Shown here in pieces: positions 43,730 through 55,902 of a DNA stretch of 64,000 nucleotides. The notes under the pieces were generated by a model. It was not told the DNA's origin. It worked only from the letters and a program-made list of their open reading frames with translations, and ran no database searches. Location of the stretch: contig NW_004450267.1 of the NCBI RefSeq assembly GCF_000321225.1, positions 4,706,802 to 4,770,801 of the forward strand. Reading direction: 5' to 3'. How positions within the stretch are numbered: the first letter of the stretch is position 1; each line of letters opens with the position of its first letter. Origin of the DNA: Odobenus rosmarus divergens. Lineage: Eukaryota > Chordata > Mammalia > Carnivora > Odobenidae. Both the position numbers and the translations under genes were made by a program.

Positions 43730-44990
43730 GAGCTCGTACCGCGGGAGAACGTAAGAAGTGCCTGCCCAGTGGAGTTGAGGATTTGGGTGGGAAGGGTGAG
43801 TGGTGGGGAGGTCCTCATGGAGGAAGCTGGGCCCAGCCCAGAGGAAGGAGCGGGCCCGGGTGACCGGGGCCCCGTGCTGTCCATGGGGAGAGGTGGGGTA
43901 TGCAGGATGATGCCAATACACCTAGCCCAGGGGTCCCAGCTAGGTAGCTGAGGGACTGGGACTGGGGCAGCAATCTGACTTCACTCTCCTGCCCAGTATA
44001 AGGCTCCGTCCTCCCTCGGGTCGGGTGCCATGCACCCCGCCCTAGGCATCTCTGAGGAGGGCTCTCCGGAAGAGAAGACTGCAAGATTAACATAAGGACG
44101 CTGTGTGGCCAGAATACACATCTTCCTTCTTCCCAGCTGCTGATGTCCCCAGAAACCTCCAAAGCAGGGGAAAACCCAATTTATATTCTCTACTGTAGTC
44201 GACCTTTGGGACCCTGGGGGACGAAGAGGAGGGTCTGGTGACTTACTGGGAAAAATCCCAATCCAGGCAGCTTCATGGCAGACTCTGCCCGTGGTCACCC
44301 CATATCCTTCACCCCGCTTCCTTCCTGGCAGTTTGGTTCAGGGCGGCAATGTGCCCAGCCACAAAGATTCACTGTGGGTGACACCGCCCAGTTCTGGCTG
44401 ATGAAATCTCAGAGCAAGTTCCAGGGTATGGATTTCAGGGAGGCATTTTAAAAGGAACGGGGCTAGCACAGGCTTCCCCCTTTCCTGTCCAGAAAGCAGA
44501 GGCAAAAGCTGGAAAATGGAGTGGCCGCCTTGCCGTGTGAGGCAGCAAGCAAGCAGAGAAAGGCACAGTGAGCCGAGCAAAGGAGAAAGACTGAAACCCT
44601 AGGGTCAAGTGGCCGTACTCAGGCCTGCACTGGCCTATGCCAGTTCCCTGTTAATCCGCTGTTCTGTTGTTTCAGCTGAATGTATTCCTAACTGCTGTCA
44701 GTGGAAAGGGTGGAAAGACCACGAGATGGGCCCCTGGGACTTCAGCCTGTGTGACTTAGGGAAAGTCATGGGCCCCCTCTGGGCCCCTGTTTCTTCATCT
44801 GTGGGGATGAACCACCCAGTCTTCAGGGCCTCTTTATGCCTTTCTGTGGCTCAGAATCAAGACCCTGGGCCTCTCCTAGGTGAAAGGGCTGGGCACAAGG
44901 GGGACACTTCAGTGATGGGGCAGGAAGTCACCTTGGGAATGGTGACATCCTGGGGTCTTATCAGTGGTCAGCCAAAGGGAGAGCCTTAAA
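43730..44990. other. Intergenic sequence, no gene seen
   Basis: Mixed unique sequence, with a MIR-like core near 44725-44815 (GTGTGACTTAGGGAAAGTCATG, TTTCTTCATCTGTGG). Open frames to 126 aa show no recognisable family. Confidence 0.45.
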
Positions 44991-45001
44991 ATACAGAATA
45001 A

Positions 45002-45219
45002 GGGGCACCTGGGTGGCTCATTCGGTTAAGCATCCAACTCTTGATTTCAGGGCAGGTCATGATCTCAGGGTTGTGAGATCGAGCCCCAAGTCGGCCCCAT
45101 GCTGGGGCATGGAGCCTGCTTAAGATTCTCTCTCTCTGAGGCACCTGGGTGACTCCGTCAGCTAGGCGTCAACTTGAGGCATCTCTCTCTCTCTCTAAAT
45201 AATAAGTCTTTGAAAAAAA
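45002..45219 (+). mobile_element. CAN SINE with a second truncated SINE nested at 45138
   Basis: GGGGCACCTGGGTGGCTCATTC starts one copy. Before its tail a second head, GAGGCACCTGGGTGACTCCGTC, begins at 45138 and runs to a shared A-rich end followed by (AAG)n at 45217-45242. Confidence 0.85.
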
Positions 45220-45242
45220 AAAGAAGAAGAAGAAGAAGAAGA
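45217..45242. repeat. (AAG)n microsatellite
   Basis: AAGAAGAAGAAGAAGAAGAG grown from the A-tail of the preceding SINE. Confidence 0.85.
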
Positions 45243-45929
45243 GTAGATTTAAAAAAACAGGCCTTGCCCAGCTAAGATCTGGATGAAAGTCTGATAAGGG
45301 GAGAGACTACCCCCGATAATCCTCCAGTCCTCCTTTCTCCCGCCAAGCACATGAGAATTGTCTGTCACCCTATGGCTATCTGTGTTCTCTCCCCTGCCAT
45401 CTGTGAACCTTGTTTTCTTCAGTTCCACATACCAGCCCCGACCACAGACCTGGCTAGTGCTGAGTACAAGAATGAATAAAAGCATGAATCCATGGAGAAC
45501 TGAGCCCAGACCTCCATCCTGGCAGGCACCCCACTGGCCCACACTGGCAGCCTTCCGCCCGAGTTTCTTCAGCCGCTGCCTGGCCCATTTGCCTCCTTGA
45601 GGGCAGATCTAAGCCCCTCAGGGTTGCAGGGCATCAAAAGCCCCACCAGACTCCAGCAGGACTGATAACTTGTAGACTGGCCGCGTCCTTGGAGTTGGAC
45701 TTGGGAATTTAACAGCTTAGGAGGCAAGGGCACAACCCTGCCTCTTACCCAGAGCCGCCCAAGGATAAAAGGGCATTTCTGAGCATGTGTCTCTGCTGAC
45801 CTGCTATAGGACCACCTGGGAGGAAGGCCACTGGCCCCGCAGGGAGAAGCCCCTGGAAAACAAGAATGTGCTACTGGAATGAGGCAGCAGAGCAATGGCC
45901 AGGGCTGAGGGAATTTTTCTTTAAGATCA

Positions 45930-46400
45930 GCCTGCTAGAATGTGCCCAGAGACAGTCGGTGGACATGCAATAGTGTTCGACCTAGAGTTTTTGTGATAGC
46001 AAAATACTGGAAACAATCTAAATGCCCAGCCATATTGGGTTGGATCAATAAAAGATGGTACATACTTTTATTTGCAATGAAATACAGTGGATAGTCTGCA
46101 GCCATTAAATAAAGGATAGAGCTATATTTACTGATGTGGAAAGATTCCCATGACATATTGTTGAGTAAAAAGAGCAGGTTATGAAACAGTATAGGATCCC
46201 ATTATAAAATCACACACGCACACACACACGCACAAGAGCTGTCTGGAAATCTGTTCACCAAACTGTTAACAGTATCTCTAGTTGGTGGAATTTAGGGTAA
46301 TTTTTACTTTCTTCTTTAAACTCTACATTTTACATCTAAAGCATTCAAGATAACGAATCATTTTCACTTGGGAATGAATACATAACAAGCAAACAAAAAA
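45930..46400 (+). mobile_element. L1M 3' region fragment
   Basis: ACTGGAAACAATCTAAATGCCC, CAGCCATTAAATAAAGGAT, GATGTGGAAAGATTCCCATGAC and a (CA)n at 46207-46229 match L1M 3' sequence. Confidence 0.7.
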
Positions 46401-46529
46401 CAAGGTAAAACCGTCCCCTGTCCGGATCACCGTCCTAATGTTTCCCATGTCCTCATCATGGGCATGCAGCTGTGAGGAGGCCCCAACCAGGAGGCAGCAC
46501 AGGGCTGTGGAGGGAGCCAGGCTTGGAGC

Positions 46530-46665
46530 CACGCCCTCCAGGATGTGGATGTGGCTCTACCACGAACTGTGAGACCTCCGAGAGGCCACTTAACCGTTCA
46601 GAGCCTCTGCTTCCTCCATGAGTGTCTGCTTCTTGGGCTGGTTGGGAGCCATGACTAAGAGGCAG
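46530..46665 (+). mobile_element. MIR fragment
   Basis: TGGCTCTACCACGAACTGTGAG and GGCCACTTAACCGTTCAGAGCC resemble the MIR sense core. Confidence 0.55.
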
Positions 46666-47109
46666 GCCAAGAGCCCATATGGTCTTCTGGAGAGGACAGA
46701 CTGAGGCCCCTGCCTGCCCTGGCCAACCCAGGAACTCGAACCCAAGGCCTCACGGACCAGAAACAGAAGCCTTAAGCATCAGACATTTGTATGATTATTG
46801 GGATTAAAGTGTGGACTGTAGTTTTGACTTTTCCAATTTCTGCGACTCTGTGTGACCCTAAGCCCACAGCTTCCTGCCAGGCTGCGGATAGACCTGGGGG
46901 GGGGGAAGAAAGAGAAGTCTGTGAGGCCAAGGTCATCCTGAAGGACAAAGACGAAAACCCAGGCTCAGCGGGGCCAGCTGCAGGAGAGGAACGAGACCCT
47001 TAGTCCTGGTCAGGGGGCTCTGGGTGGCAGACCGCAGCAGCCACTACACAGAAGGGAAGCAATGTGCCGGAGACCACACGGAGTAAAGGATGGAGTGAAT
47101 TCGAATCCA

Positions 47110-47375
47110 GATGGCCAAAGCCCCCAGTTTAATCCCAATAATCATATGAATGTCTAACACTTAAAGGGTGTGTTTACTGTGCTGGGTGCAGTACTAAGGC
47201 ACTATCTCTAAGTTACTTGGTCTACTTCTCAAACCACCCTCAGAAGTCGGTATTAGTATTATAGCTATAGTTTACAGATGAAGCAACCAAGGCTCAGAAA
47301 TGATAAGTAACTTGCTCAAGGTCATTCCGCTGATAAGCGGGGATTCGAGCCCAGGCAGTTTGATCCCAGAGCCAC
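47110..47375 (-). mobile_element. MIR fragment, near full length
   Basis: GTGCTGGGTGCAGTACTAAGGC, TACAGATGAAGCAACCAAGGCTC and CAAGGTCATTCCGCTGATAAGC match the MIR core in reverse orientation. Confidence 0.7.
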
Positions 47376-47379
47376 TACA

Positions 47380-48110
47380 TGATAAGGCCATGGTGACAAA
47401 TTGGACCCTTGCCTTGCCCAGGAGCTTGTCGCTAACAGGCATTTTTTTGAGTGCTTTTTTGGCGAGGAGAGCATGGTGAACCTTGACCTCCACAAGCTGT
47501 CCACTGGTGTGCAGTGACAGCCCACGGAGGAGGCTGAGCCTGCCTCGGGGCTGCGCTGCCCCACAGGCCCCCTGCTCTAAGCCCTCAGAGACGACCCCCC
47601 CCCCCGCCCCCGCCCCATGCTCAGGGATTGCGACCCAGCTGGAGGAGCCTGACCCCTCAGCCCTGCTCACAGCCCAGGTCTGCGCAGAGCAGCTCCACCA
47701 ACCAGGAGGCTTGGGCTTCGGCCCCATGATCTCCGCAGAGCCCTGCCTGCAACTCTAGGAGCCTCGGTGTACTGAGCTGTAAACAGCAGCTCATTGCTAT
47801 CATCACCTCTGTATTGCCCCGTCGGGTCTCTTTGCAAAGGCTGCCAGAGAAAAATGATTAAAATACACATTGCAAACACCACCAGCCCCAACAGAAGCTG
47901 ATCTTTGACAGCCAGCTACCCCACATTCCTCAAAGCAGTGTGAGTCCGCCCTGTGGCGGGTGGGACCCTCCCGGCCTGTAAGAGGCTGTGATGGCAACCC
48001 AGAGCCTCGGAGCCCCATGTCCCAGAGTCCACAGCTGTACGGGAAAGCCTGACCTGCACAAACACACCCTTCGCTAGCCTGCTAGCCTGGCTCTTCTCTG
48101 TCCCGCCCGG
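47380..48110. other. GC-rich intergenic sequence, no gene seen
   Basis: Includes a C-run near 47595-47615. Overlapping open frames on both strands lack domains or splice signals of a known gene. Confidence 0.4.
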
Positions 48111-48280
48111 TTACATGTCTCTATCTGGGAAGGGTCTGTCTCCCCAGACAACCCTTTAAGGCAGAGACTGAGCCTGCCCTCTGCCACCTGCATGCCCAGG
48201 GCCAAGCTTCACCTAGAACATAGCTGGGATCCAATAAGGGATTTGCTGGGTGAATGAATGAATGAATGAATGAATGAGAT
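48110..48280 (+). mobile_element. L2 3' end with (GAAT)n
   Basis: CCTTTAAGGCAGAGACTGAGC, CACCTAGAACATAGCTGGGATCC and TGGGTGAATGAATGAATG match the L2 3' terminus. The (GAAT)n tract at 48251-48279 derives from the L2 tail. Confidence 0.7.
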
Positions 48281-48284
48281 ATGA

Positions 48285-49404
48285 TGTTAATTTTGCATTC
48301 TGGAAGGCAGACCGCTCCCAAGGGAGCTCCAGGAGAGCTGAGTGGCCTGGTCCTCCCTGGCAACTCCCAGACTGTTAAAGATAGCCTGACAAAGAAAGGG
48401 TTACTGTTGGCATCACGGCTGGCCAGTGTCTACGCCCGTCCTGACGATCAGTCACCAACATTCCTTGTCACCTCGACTTCTCCCTCCCAGGGGAGCTATT
48501 AGTGCTGCCCCCATTCTACAGGACAGGCAGGTGGAGGCTCTGAAAATCAAGGGGCTCAGTGGGATGCGAATGCAGGCACAACCAGCTGCAGAGCACGGAG
48601 GGGGCAAGTCTGCAAGGGTCAGACCACACTCAAAGTGAATCTGCGCCGCATTCTGCCTGGGCAGCCAGCCTGCAGGCTGCAGGACACCCCAGCCAAAGTC
48701 CAGGGGCAATTGTCCTTATCTCTGGTGCTCCAGAGCCCCATCATCTTCTCAGGGCCCTGGTCAGGCAGGCCCCTAACCCAGAGCAGGAGGCCGGGGTCAC
48801 CACTTGTCAGAGCCCGCACTCGCCACTGATAACAGAAGTGCTGGCCCCGCTGAGGTTGGAGAAGGGTGGGGCTCTGAGCTTACCTCGAGGAGGTCGGAAT
48901 TCTGCAGCAAAGCTTTTTCAGCCTGCTGGCTGCTCAGCTGAGCTCCGTTCAGGGCATGAAGTCCCTTCCAACTCTTGCAGGGGGTACCAAGAGCCCAGAG
49001 CACCTTCTGCCTGCAGATGTGCTTGGCCATCAGCCCTCTTGGCTGAGGAGTCTCTGGCCCCACAGCGGAGAGTGGAGATGGCTTGGGAGGAGGAGCATCC
49101 CAGGCTGATAGATGCCCCCGCTCCTAAGACCCAGGATCGGTTTGATTAGCTGATTTCTTTCAGCAAGACGCCAGCTCTGAATGTGTGTGTGTGCGAGCAC
49201 CCATGCATACGTTATGGATGTGCCGTCACAAATGTAAGCACCGACCCCTCTTGCCAGCCCTTCTTCCTGCAACAGGACGGAGTTGCTGGGTCCTGCACAG
49301 CAGAGGATGACAAGAAATATCCTCACCCAGGACCACAAGCTTTTGAAGCCCTCACTCTTCTTCCCATTTCCATTTCCATCAGAGGCTAAACAACATTTTA
49401 CTAA
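48285..49404. other. Intergenic sequence, no gene seen
   Basis: Unique-looking sequence. A 196-aa open frame (48559-49149) has no recognisable domain, no plausible start context and no family resemblance, so it is not annotated as a gene. Confidence 0.4.
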
Positions 49405-49583
49405 TTTTTTTCAAGATTTATTTATTTACTTGAGAGAGGTAGAGAGGGGGAAAGAGAATTTTCAAGCAGACTCCCCGATGAGTGCACAGCCTGACATGGG
49501 GCTTGATCCCAGGACCCTGAGATCATGACCTGAGCCGAAATCAAGAGTCGGACGCCTACCCAGCTGAGCCACCCAGGTGCCCC
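49405..49583 (-). mobile_element. CAN SINE, minus strand
   Basis: TTTTTTCAAGATTTATTTATT start and GAGCCACCCAGGTGCCCC end. Imperfect duplication is TAAACAACATTTTA versus TAAACCACCTTTTA. Confidence 0.88.
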
Positions 49584-49721
49584 TAAACCACCTTTTAAAA
49601 GCCAGGCTCCCTCGCTTCAGGCGAGGATTTCCTCCGAGACTAAGAAGGACGCCCAAGGGGTAGGGTGGAGGTGGCACTGATTGAAACGTATCTGCTTGGC
49701 ACAGTCTCCTCTTAGTCACCT

Positions 49722-50615
49722 TTGTATTTTTTTATTGTGGTAAAATATACATGACATAAAAATTTGCCATTTCAACCATTTTTAAGTGCACAGTTCTGTG
49801 GCAATGATCACATTCACATTGCTCAGCAACCATCACCACCATCCGTGTCCAGAACTTTTCCATCTTCCCAACTGAATCTCTGTGCACATTATATACTACC
49901 TGTCCATTTCCCTCTCCCCCCAGCCCTTGGGAACCACCATTCAACTTCCTGCCTCTATGAGTTTGACTCCTCTCGTTACTGTCTATAGGTGGAATCATAC
50001 AGTATTTATCCTTTTGTGAGACTAGCTTAATTTAACTTAGCATGCAGTGTTCAAGGTTCCCCCCTTATGGTAGCATATTGCAGAATTCCTTTCCACTTCA
50101 AGGGTAAATAATATTGCACTGTATGTAGATACTACATTTTGCCTCTCCATTCAGCTGTCGGAGGGCCCTTGGGTTGTTTCCACCTTTTAGCCATTGGGAA
50201 TAATGCTGCTGTGAACATGGGTGTACAAATATCTTTTCCAAGCCCCTGCTTTCAGTTCTTTGGAGTATATACCCAGAAGTGGGCTGGCTGGATCCATATG
50301 GTAATTCTATGTTTAATTTTTTGAGAAACTGCCCTCCTGTTTCCACAGTGGCTGCACCGTTCCACACTGCCACCAGTAATGCACAATGGTTCTAATTTCT
50401 CCACATCTTCTCCAACACTTGTTATTTTTTTCTCTTTTTCCTTTTTGGACTAGCCATCCCAGTGGGTGTGAAGTGCTATCTCATTGTGGTTTGGATTTGC
50501 ATCTCCCTGATAGGGATGTTGAGCCTCTTTTCCTGTGCTTACTGGCGACTTGTATAACTTCTTTGGAAAAAATGTCTATTCAAGTCCTTTGGCAGTTTTA
50601 CATTTTTTAAAAAAC
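49722..50615 (-). mobile_element. L1M-type LINE 3' end, about 0.9 kb
   Basis: Reverse L1 3' motifs run throughout: GTAAAATATACATGACATAAA, TTCTGTGGCAATGATCAC, GGAATAATGCTGCTGTGAACATG and GGAGTATATACCCAGAAGTGGG. It is one of the best-preserved LINE ends in the window. Confidence 0.8.
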
Positions 50616-50806
50616 TCCTTGATGCTCTGCAAGTTGCCATTTGGGACCATTTTTCTCTGAGATTTCTTGCTGGACCTGCTCCCCTGCCATACATTGCTGT
50701 GGGAACAGGAGGTGAGGGGGAGAGGGAGCCGCAGGGAGAAACCTCACCCACCTGGGAAGCCGGCCTGGAGGATTTCACGCTTACTGCTTAAGAAATCCAG
50801 AAGCTC

Positions 50807-50989
50807 GGGCGCCTGGGTGGCTCAGATGGTTAAGCGTCTGCCTTCGGCTCAGGTCATGATCCCAGAGTCCTGGGATCGAGTCCCACATCGGGCTCCCTGC
50901 TCCTTGGGAGCCTGCTTCTCCCTCTGCCTCTCTCTCTCTGTGTCTCTCATGAATAAATAAATAAAATCTTTAAAAAAAAAAAGAAAGAA
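50807..50989 (+). mobile_element. CAN SINE, plus strand, canid-like tail module
   Basis: GGGCGCCTGGGTGGCTCAGAT head. Its distal part reads CCTCTGCCTCTCTCTCTCTG then TGTCTCTCATGAATAAATAA, unlike most other copies. A perfect duplication AGAAATCCAGAAGCTC flanks it (50791-50806 and 50990-51005). Confidence 0.95.
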
Positions 50990-51791
50990 AGAAATCCAGA
51001 AGCTCACGTTGAGCTGGAGTCAGTTTCTGGATGGCTCCAGCTCAGCAGGTGTGGCTCCCCCAAGACAGAGAGATGCAATTTGAAGGGACTTTGCCTGGGC
51101 TGGGAGGGCAGCTGACCCAGCGCCTGGTGCCATGAATGGGCAGTGCCCACCTCCGGAGCTACCATCGGGCTCCAGTTACTTGCGATTTTCTGGGGCAAAT
51201 TTCCAATCCAAAGGCCACATGACCACTAGAATCATTTACACACACACAAACCTTTCTGCTGATAGGCAAGATTTGCCATCAGGTGTGTGTCCGGAAAGGA
51301 CAGGGCTGAGCTTATCATGGGCCTCAGCTCAGAGTTTAACACCATTAGCCCCCAAGGCCCTTCTTCTGTTTTACTTATTTATTATCTCCCTTTATCCTTT
51401 GGCCCAATTCCTGGGGGACCCCTCCCCAACCCCACCTTGGGTATCCGTTCTGATATGTTTGACGGGTATCACTGCATCTTTGCAAGACAGGCATGTTTTT
51501 GTGTGCATGTGGCTTTAACTAACAAACCTTGTCCGGGACTAATAAATCTCATTCTCCTACTCACTTTATCTTTCATTTAACACTATGTTTTACAAACCAA
51601 TCCATATCCATTGCATGTTTCTAATTCGGAGGATTCCATCCTGCCTTTCACCTCTGGGAGATGGAAACCGGTGCCTCCATCTTTCAATACATCTTCACTC
51701 CTAATATTATTAACTGAGTCAATCAAACCATCTATATCTTTGCTTGGATACATCTCTTCCTGAGGAGGTGGCTTCATTAAAATCAAATATG

Positions 51792-51950
51792 GGGCACCTG
51801 GGTGGCTCAGTCGGTTAAGTGTCCAACTCTTGATTTCAGCTCAGGTCATGATCTCAGGGTCGTGGGATTGAGCCCCGTGTTTGGCTCCACATTCAGAGGG
51901 GAGTCTACTTGAGATTCTCTCCCTCTCCCTCTCTCTCTTCCCTGCCCCCA
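51792..51950 (+). mobile_element. CAN SINE, plus strand, 3'-truncated
   Basis: GGGGCACCTGGGTGGCTCAGTC head and GAGATTCTCTCCCTCTCCC; there is no clear AATAAA tail. Confidence 0.88.
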
Positions 51951-51999
51951 TTTTATTTGTAATTATTGTTAATACTGCTATTTTAGGACTTCTTTCTTT

Positions 52000-52206
52000 C
52001 TTTTTTTTTTTTTAAGATTTTATTTATTTATTTATTTGAGAGAGAGAGAGAATGAGAGATAGAGAGCACGAGAGGGAAGAGGGTCAGAGGGAGAAGCAGA
52101 CTCCCCGCTGAGCAGGGAGCCCGATGCGGGACTCGATCCCGGGACTCCAGGATCATGACCCGAGCCGAAGGCAGTCGCTTAACCAACTGAGCCACCCAGG
52201 CGCCCT
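52000..52206 (-). mobile_element. CAN SINE, minus strand
   Basis: TTTATTTATTTATTTGAGAGAG start and ACTGAGCCACCCAGGCGCCCT end. TAGGACTT flanks both sides. Confidence 0.93.
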
Positions 52207-52559
52207 AGGACTTATTTCTATCTTATTTTGTATATGCTATTTACCATACATTTTACTGTTGGTTTTTCCTCTCCTGCCTTTAATTTAACAGTCCAATTTT
52301 TTCCTGCTGATTTGAAAGTCTTTTTTTATAACCATGTAAAATACACATCTGTGAATGAAAGGGGCAAATCTTCCTTACAGAAGAATTTCAAATAATAGCT
52401 GTAGAAGGAATGAGTGAAATAGAATATCACCATTTGTATACTAGTGATAATTCCTGCACGTAAGATCCACAAATAAATGCTCATGTTAGTGAGCCAAACT
52501 CTAAGGAGAAGCAGGATATTTGCAAAGACTCAAAGTATTTCCTCCAAAATATTGTTAAT

Positions 52560-52926
52560 TACTGCAACGGTTTTAACATACATCCACAAATTCTTTGATA
52601 CTCTTCCCTCTGGGGTAAGGAGTTTAATTCCTCTCCCCTTGTGGGTGGGCTGGACTCGGTGACTGGCTTCTCACGAATAGAAGTTGGAGATGGAGAAATA
52701 ATATTACAGTGGAGAAGTCAGGCAGACACCATCTTAACCAAATAAACAAGATTAATGTTACTAGTAATAAATCATGGTTCTATATCATGACGGTTGATAC
52801 CAACATGATGATGAGGAGGGCCCTGCCCCTCTGTGATATTCTTCACCCAAATCCAAAACTGAGGTCTAATCATGAGAAGACATCAGACAAACCCAAATTG
52901 AGAGATATTCTATGAAATACCTGACC
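52560..52926 (+). mobile_element. L1ME-like 3' region, left part
   Basis: GGTCTAATCATGAGAAGACATCAGACAAACCCAAATTGAG and ATTCTATGAAATACCTGACCAG (partly quoted) are L1ME 3' phrases. The element is split by the SINE at 52927. Confidence 0.6.
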
Positions 52927-53090
52927 AGCCTGGGTGGTTCAGTTGGTTAAGTGTCCACTCTTGGTTTCGGCCCAGGTCCTGATCTCAGGGTCATGAGATC
53001 GAGCCCAGCGTTGGGCTCTGCACTCAGCTGGGAGTCTGCTTGAAGTCTGCCCCTCCCCCCCACAAATAAATAATAAATCTTTAAAGAAAA
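52927..53090 (+). mobile_element. CAN SINE, plus strand
   Basis: GCCTGGGTGGTTCAGTTGG head and AAATAAATAATAAATCTTTAAA tail. GAAATACCTGACCAG and GAAATACTTGGCCAG are the target duplications. Confidence 0.9.
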
Positions 53091-53430
53091 AAGAAATACT
53101 TGGCCAGTATTCTTCAAGTCAAGGTCATGAAAAACAAGGAAAAACTGAGATACAATCATAGCTGTAAGAATCTAAAGAGTCATGATGACTAAGTACATCA
53201 CAGTATCCTGATGGGATCCTGGAACAAAAAGTGAGTGAAATCTGAATAAAGTCTGCAGTTCAGTTAATAGTGTTACACTGATGTTAATTCCTTCGTTTTG
53301 GTAAATATGCCATGGTCATATAAGATGTTAGCATGAAGAGCATGAAGGGACGCTGAGTACCTTTACTGTCTTTATGATTCTTCTGCGAATGTGAAGTTAT
53401 TTCTAAATAAAAGCTTTAAAAAAGTACAGC
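53091..53430 (+). mobile_element. L1ME-like 3' region, right part
   Basis: GTCAAGGTCATGAAAAACAAGG, GATGGGATCCTGGAAC and TCTGAATAAAGTCTGCAGTTC continue to an end at TTTCTAAATAAAAGCTTT. Confidence 0.65.
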
Positions 53431-53439
53431 TATATATGA

Positions 53440-53925
53440 AAAGTTTAAAGCAATCACAGAGATGAGATAATAAAGCAGTCAGAGATAAGACATGAATAGA
53501 TTTTTAAAAATTTTTTTAAATGAAAATCTAATTCTCATAATAAAATACCAATTAGGCACAAAGAAAGAATGGGGGACCTGGGAGTAAATAAACTAGCAAA
53601 AAGCAACAAGGAGACAAGTAGGGGGGAAATAGAAAGGAGGCACTGAGTAAGAGACAGGGAGGTGAGAGTACAATACTCTAATAAATTCTATGTACATAAC
53701 CAGAACCTCAAGAACGGAGAATAGTGAGAATGAAGGGGAAAAATGTATTTAAAGAGAGAATGGCCGTGAGATTTTTAGAACTGGTAGAAAACATTATATC
53801 AGAGGTCTAGGAAGGAAAACAGGATATACTTAGCAGGATAAATAAAAATAAATCCATACACAGCTCAGGAAAACTGAAAACTGAAAACAAAAAGACAAGG
53901 ATAAGATGGTAAAGACAGCCAGAAA
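53440..53925. other. AT-rich sequence, no gene seen
   Basis: A-rich low-complexity sequence without recognisable genes or repeats between two transposon-derived blocks. Confidence 0.4.
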
Positions 53926-53928
53926 GAG

Positions 53929-54134
53929 GGGGCGCGTGGGTGGCTCAGTCGTTGGGTGTCTGCCTTCGGCTCGGGTCACGGTTCCCGGGGTCCTGGGATC
54001 GAGCCCCGCATCATCGGGCTCCCTGCTCGGCGGGAAGCCTGTTTCTCCCTCTCCCACTCCCCCTGCTTGTGTTCCCTCTCTCGCTGTGTCTCTCTCTGTC
54101 AAATAAATAAATAAAATCTTAAAAAAATAAAACA
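53929..54134 (+). mobile_element. CAN SINE, plus strand, near consensus
   Basis: GGCGCGTGGGTGGCTCAGTCG head and TCTCTCTGTCAAATAAATAA tail. ACAGCCAGAAAGA is repeated on both sides. It is one of the younger-looking copies. Confidence 0.93.
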
Positions 54135-54589
54135 GCCAGAAAGAACAGGTCACCTGCAAAGAACAACTAGGCAGACAGCCAGCTTCTCAACAGGAAAAGT
54201 CAGAAGCTAGTGAATACAATTTTGCAAATACGGATGCAGAATAACTGTCAATGTAGAATTATGAACTCTGAGAGACTATCTTCCAAGTTGGAGGGTGGTA
54301 AAAATTGAGAGTTTACCATCAAGAGACCTGCACTGCAGGCGGAAATGATCTCAGAAGAGTAGTCTAAGATAGAAGATAAAGGAGGGAATGCTGAGTAAAT
54401 GTATGGAAATAACGTATATAAACCAAAATTTGTCTTTACAAATAATAATATTGTTATGGAAATTACGGAATTGCACTCCTCAGAGATTGCCCTGGTTGAC
54501 AAAACCACCACCAACATATGAAAATACTCATCTCCTCCTCTCTCTCACCCCTATGGCCAGACTTTATGATTTTTCCTAAACAAACAGGT

Positions 54590-55408
54590 AAAAATGGTAC
54601 TTCACTGAGTTCTGATTTACATTTCTCTTAGTATGAATCTGTTGGTATGTTTGTGATTCCTTCCTAGTTTTTGACTTTGCCTGTGACTATGGTGTCTTTT
54701 GCATAGTGAATTTCCTTCCTTGTGTGTAGCGCTGTTTCCTCCTTTTCTTTCAAAGCTCACAGGTACTATGCCATATTTAGAAGTGCTTTCCCATGCCCAA
54801 AGTTATTTTTTCATTTTCCCATTGCTGCTCCACTATTTTGTGGTTTCATGTTTTAACATTTACATATTTGGTCCGTCTCGGAATTATTTTGCTGTGAAGT
54901 AGAAGGTGTGGATATAACCGGGCTTTTCAGATGACCACCCTGTTTGTTTGGTAAAACTTTATCATATCCTGAATTCCCTTGTATTTGAATCTATTCCTGT
55001 ACTTTCTCTTCTGTTCCGCTGATCTGTCTACTGCTGGCCCAGTATCACACTAGTTTAATTATTTTAGCTCGATAAGATAAGACACTCTAATCTCTAATAA
55101 GTCTGGGGTCTTTACCTTTGTCCTGGATATTCTTAGTTGTTTGGTTATCAAAAAAGACCCTGTTGCTATTTTTATGGGACTCGTTAAATTTATACAACCC
55201 AGAATAAATGGACTTTCTAAAAATGGGCTATGTCTTTCCCTTTGTTCAGATCATCTTTTGTATCCCTCAGTAAAATTTTAAAATTTTAGTCATAAATGTA
55301 CTGCATAAATCTCATTAGGTTTATTCCCAGCTGTTTCATTTTATGGTTGTTATTGTTTGTTTTTGTTATTGTTTTTGTTCATATATGTAGATTATTTTCT
55401 TCCATTAG
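54590..55408 (-). mobile_element. L1M-type LINE internal/3' region, first segment
   Basis: TTCTGTTCCGCTGATCTGTCTAC, TAGCTCGATAAGATAAGACAC and ATTCCCAGCTGTTTCATTTTATGG are reversed L1 sequence. SINEs split it from the segments at about 55619 and 56225. Confidence 0.7.
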
Positions 55409-55618
55409 CTTTTTGTTGTTGTTGTTGTTTAAGATTTTGTTTATTTATTTGACAGAGAGAGACACAGCGAGCGAGAGAACACAAGCAGGGGGAGTGGGAG
55501 AGGGAGAAGCAGGCTTCCCGCGGAGGAGGGAGCCAGATGCAGGGCTCGATCCCAGGACCCTGGGATCATGACCTGAGCCAAAGGCAGAGGCTTAACCAAC
55601 TGAGCCACCCGCACCACC
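55409..55618 (-). mobile_element. CAN SINE, minus strand
   Basis: (TTG)n then AAGATTTTGTTTATTTATTT, with ACTGAGCCACCCGCACCACC at the end. TCTTCCATTAG duplications lie at 55398-55408 and 55619-55629. Confidence 0.92.
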
Positions 55619-55690
55619 TCTTCCATTAGTTTTTTGACTAGTTGTTGTTTGTAAATGTGCAATCTATGGTTTCTGAATATTAATTTTTTA

Positions 55691-55901
55691 AAAGATTTTT
55701 TTATTTATTTTTTTATGATTTTATTTATTCACTTAGAGAAAGAGAGAGAGTGCCAAAAGACAGAGAGGGAGGGAGAAGGCCAAGCAGACTCCACGCTGAG
55801 CACAGAGCCCAACACGGGGTGGATCCCACCACCCTGCGATCATGCCCTGAGCTCAAACCAAGAGTTGGACGCTCAACCAACCGAGCTTACCCACATGCCC
55901 C
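55691..55901 (-). mobile_element. CAN SINE, minus strand, first of a stacked trio
   Basis: AAGATTTTTTTATTTATTTTT start and CGAGCTTACCCACATGCCCC end. It is the most diverged of the stacked copies. Confidence 0.85.
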
Positions 55902-55902
55902 T

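Noticed and set aside
48559..49149. 196-aa open frame in intergenic DNA
   Set aside because: No domain or family resemblance is seen, no splice context supports it, and competing frames are open on the other strand.
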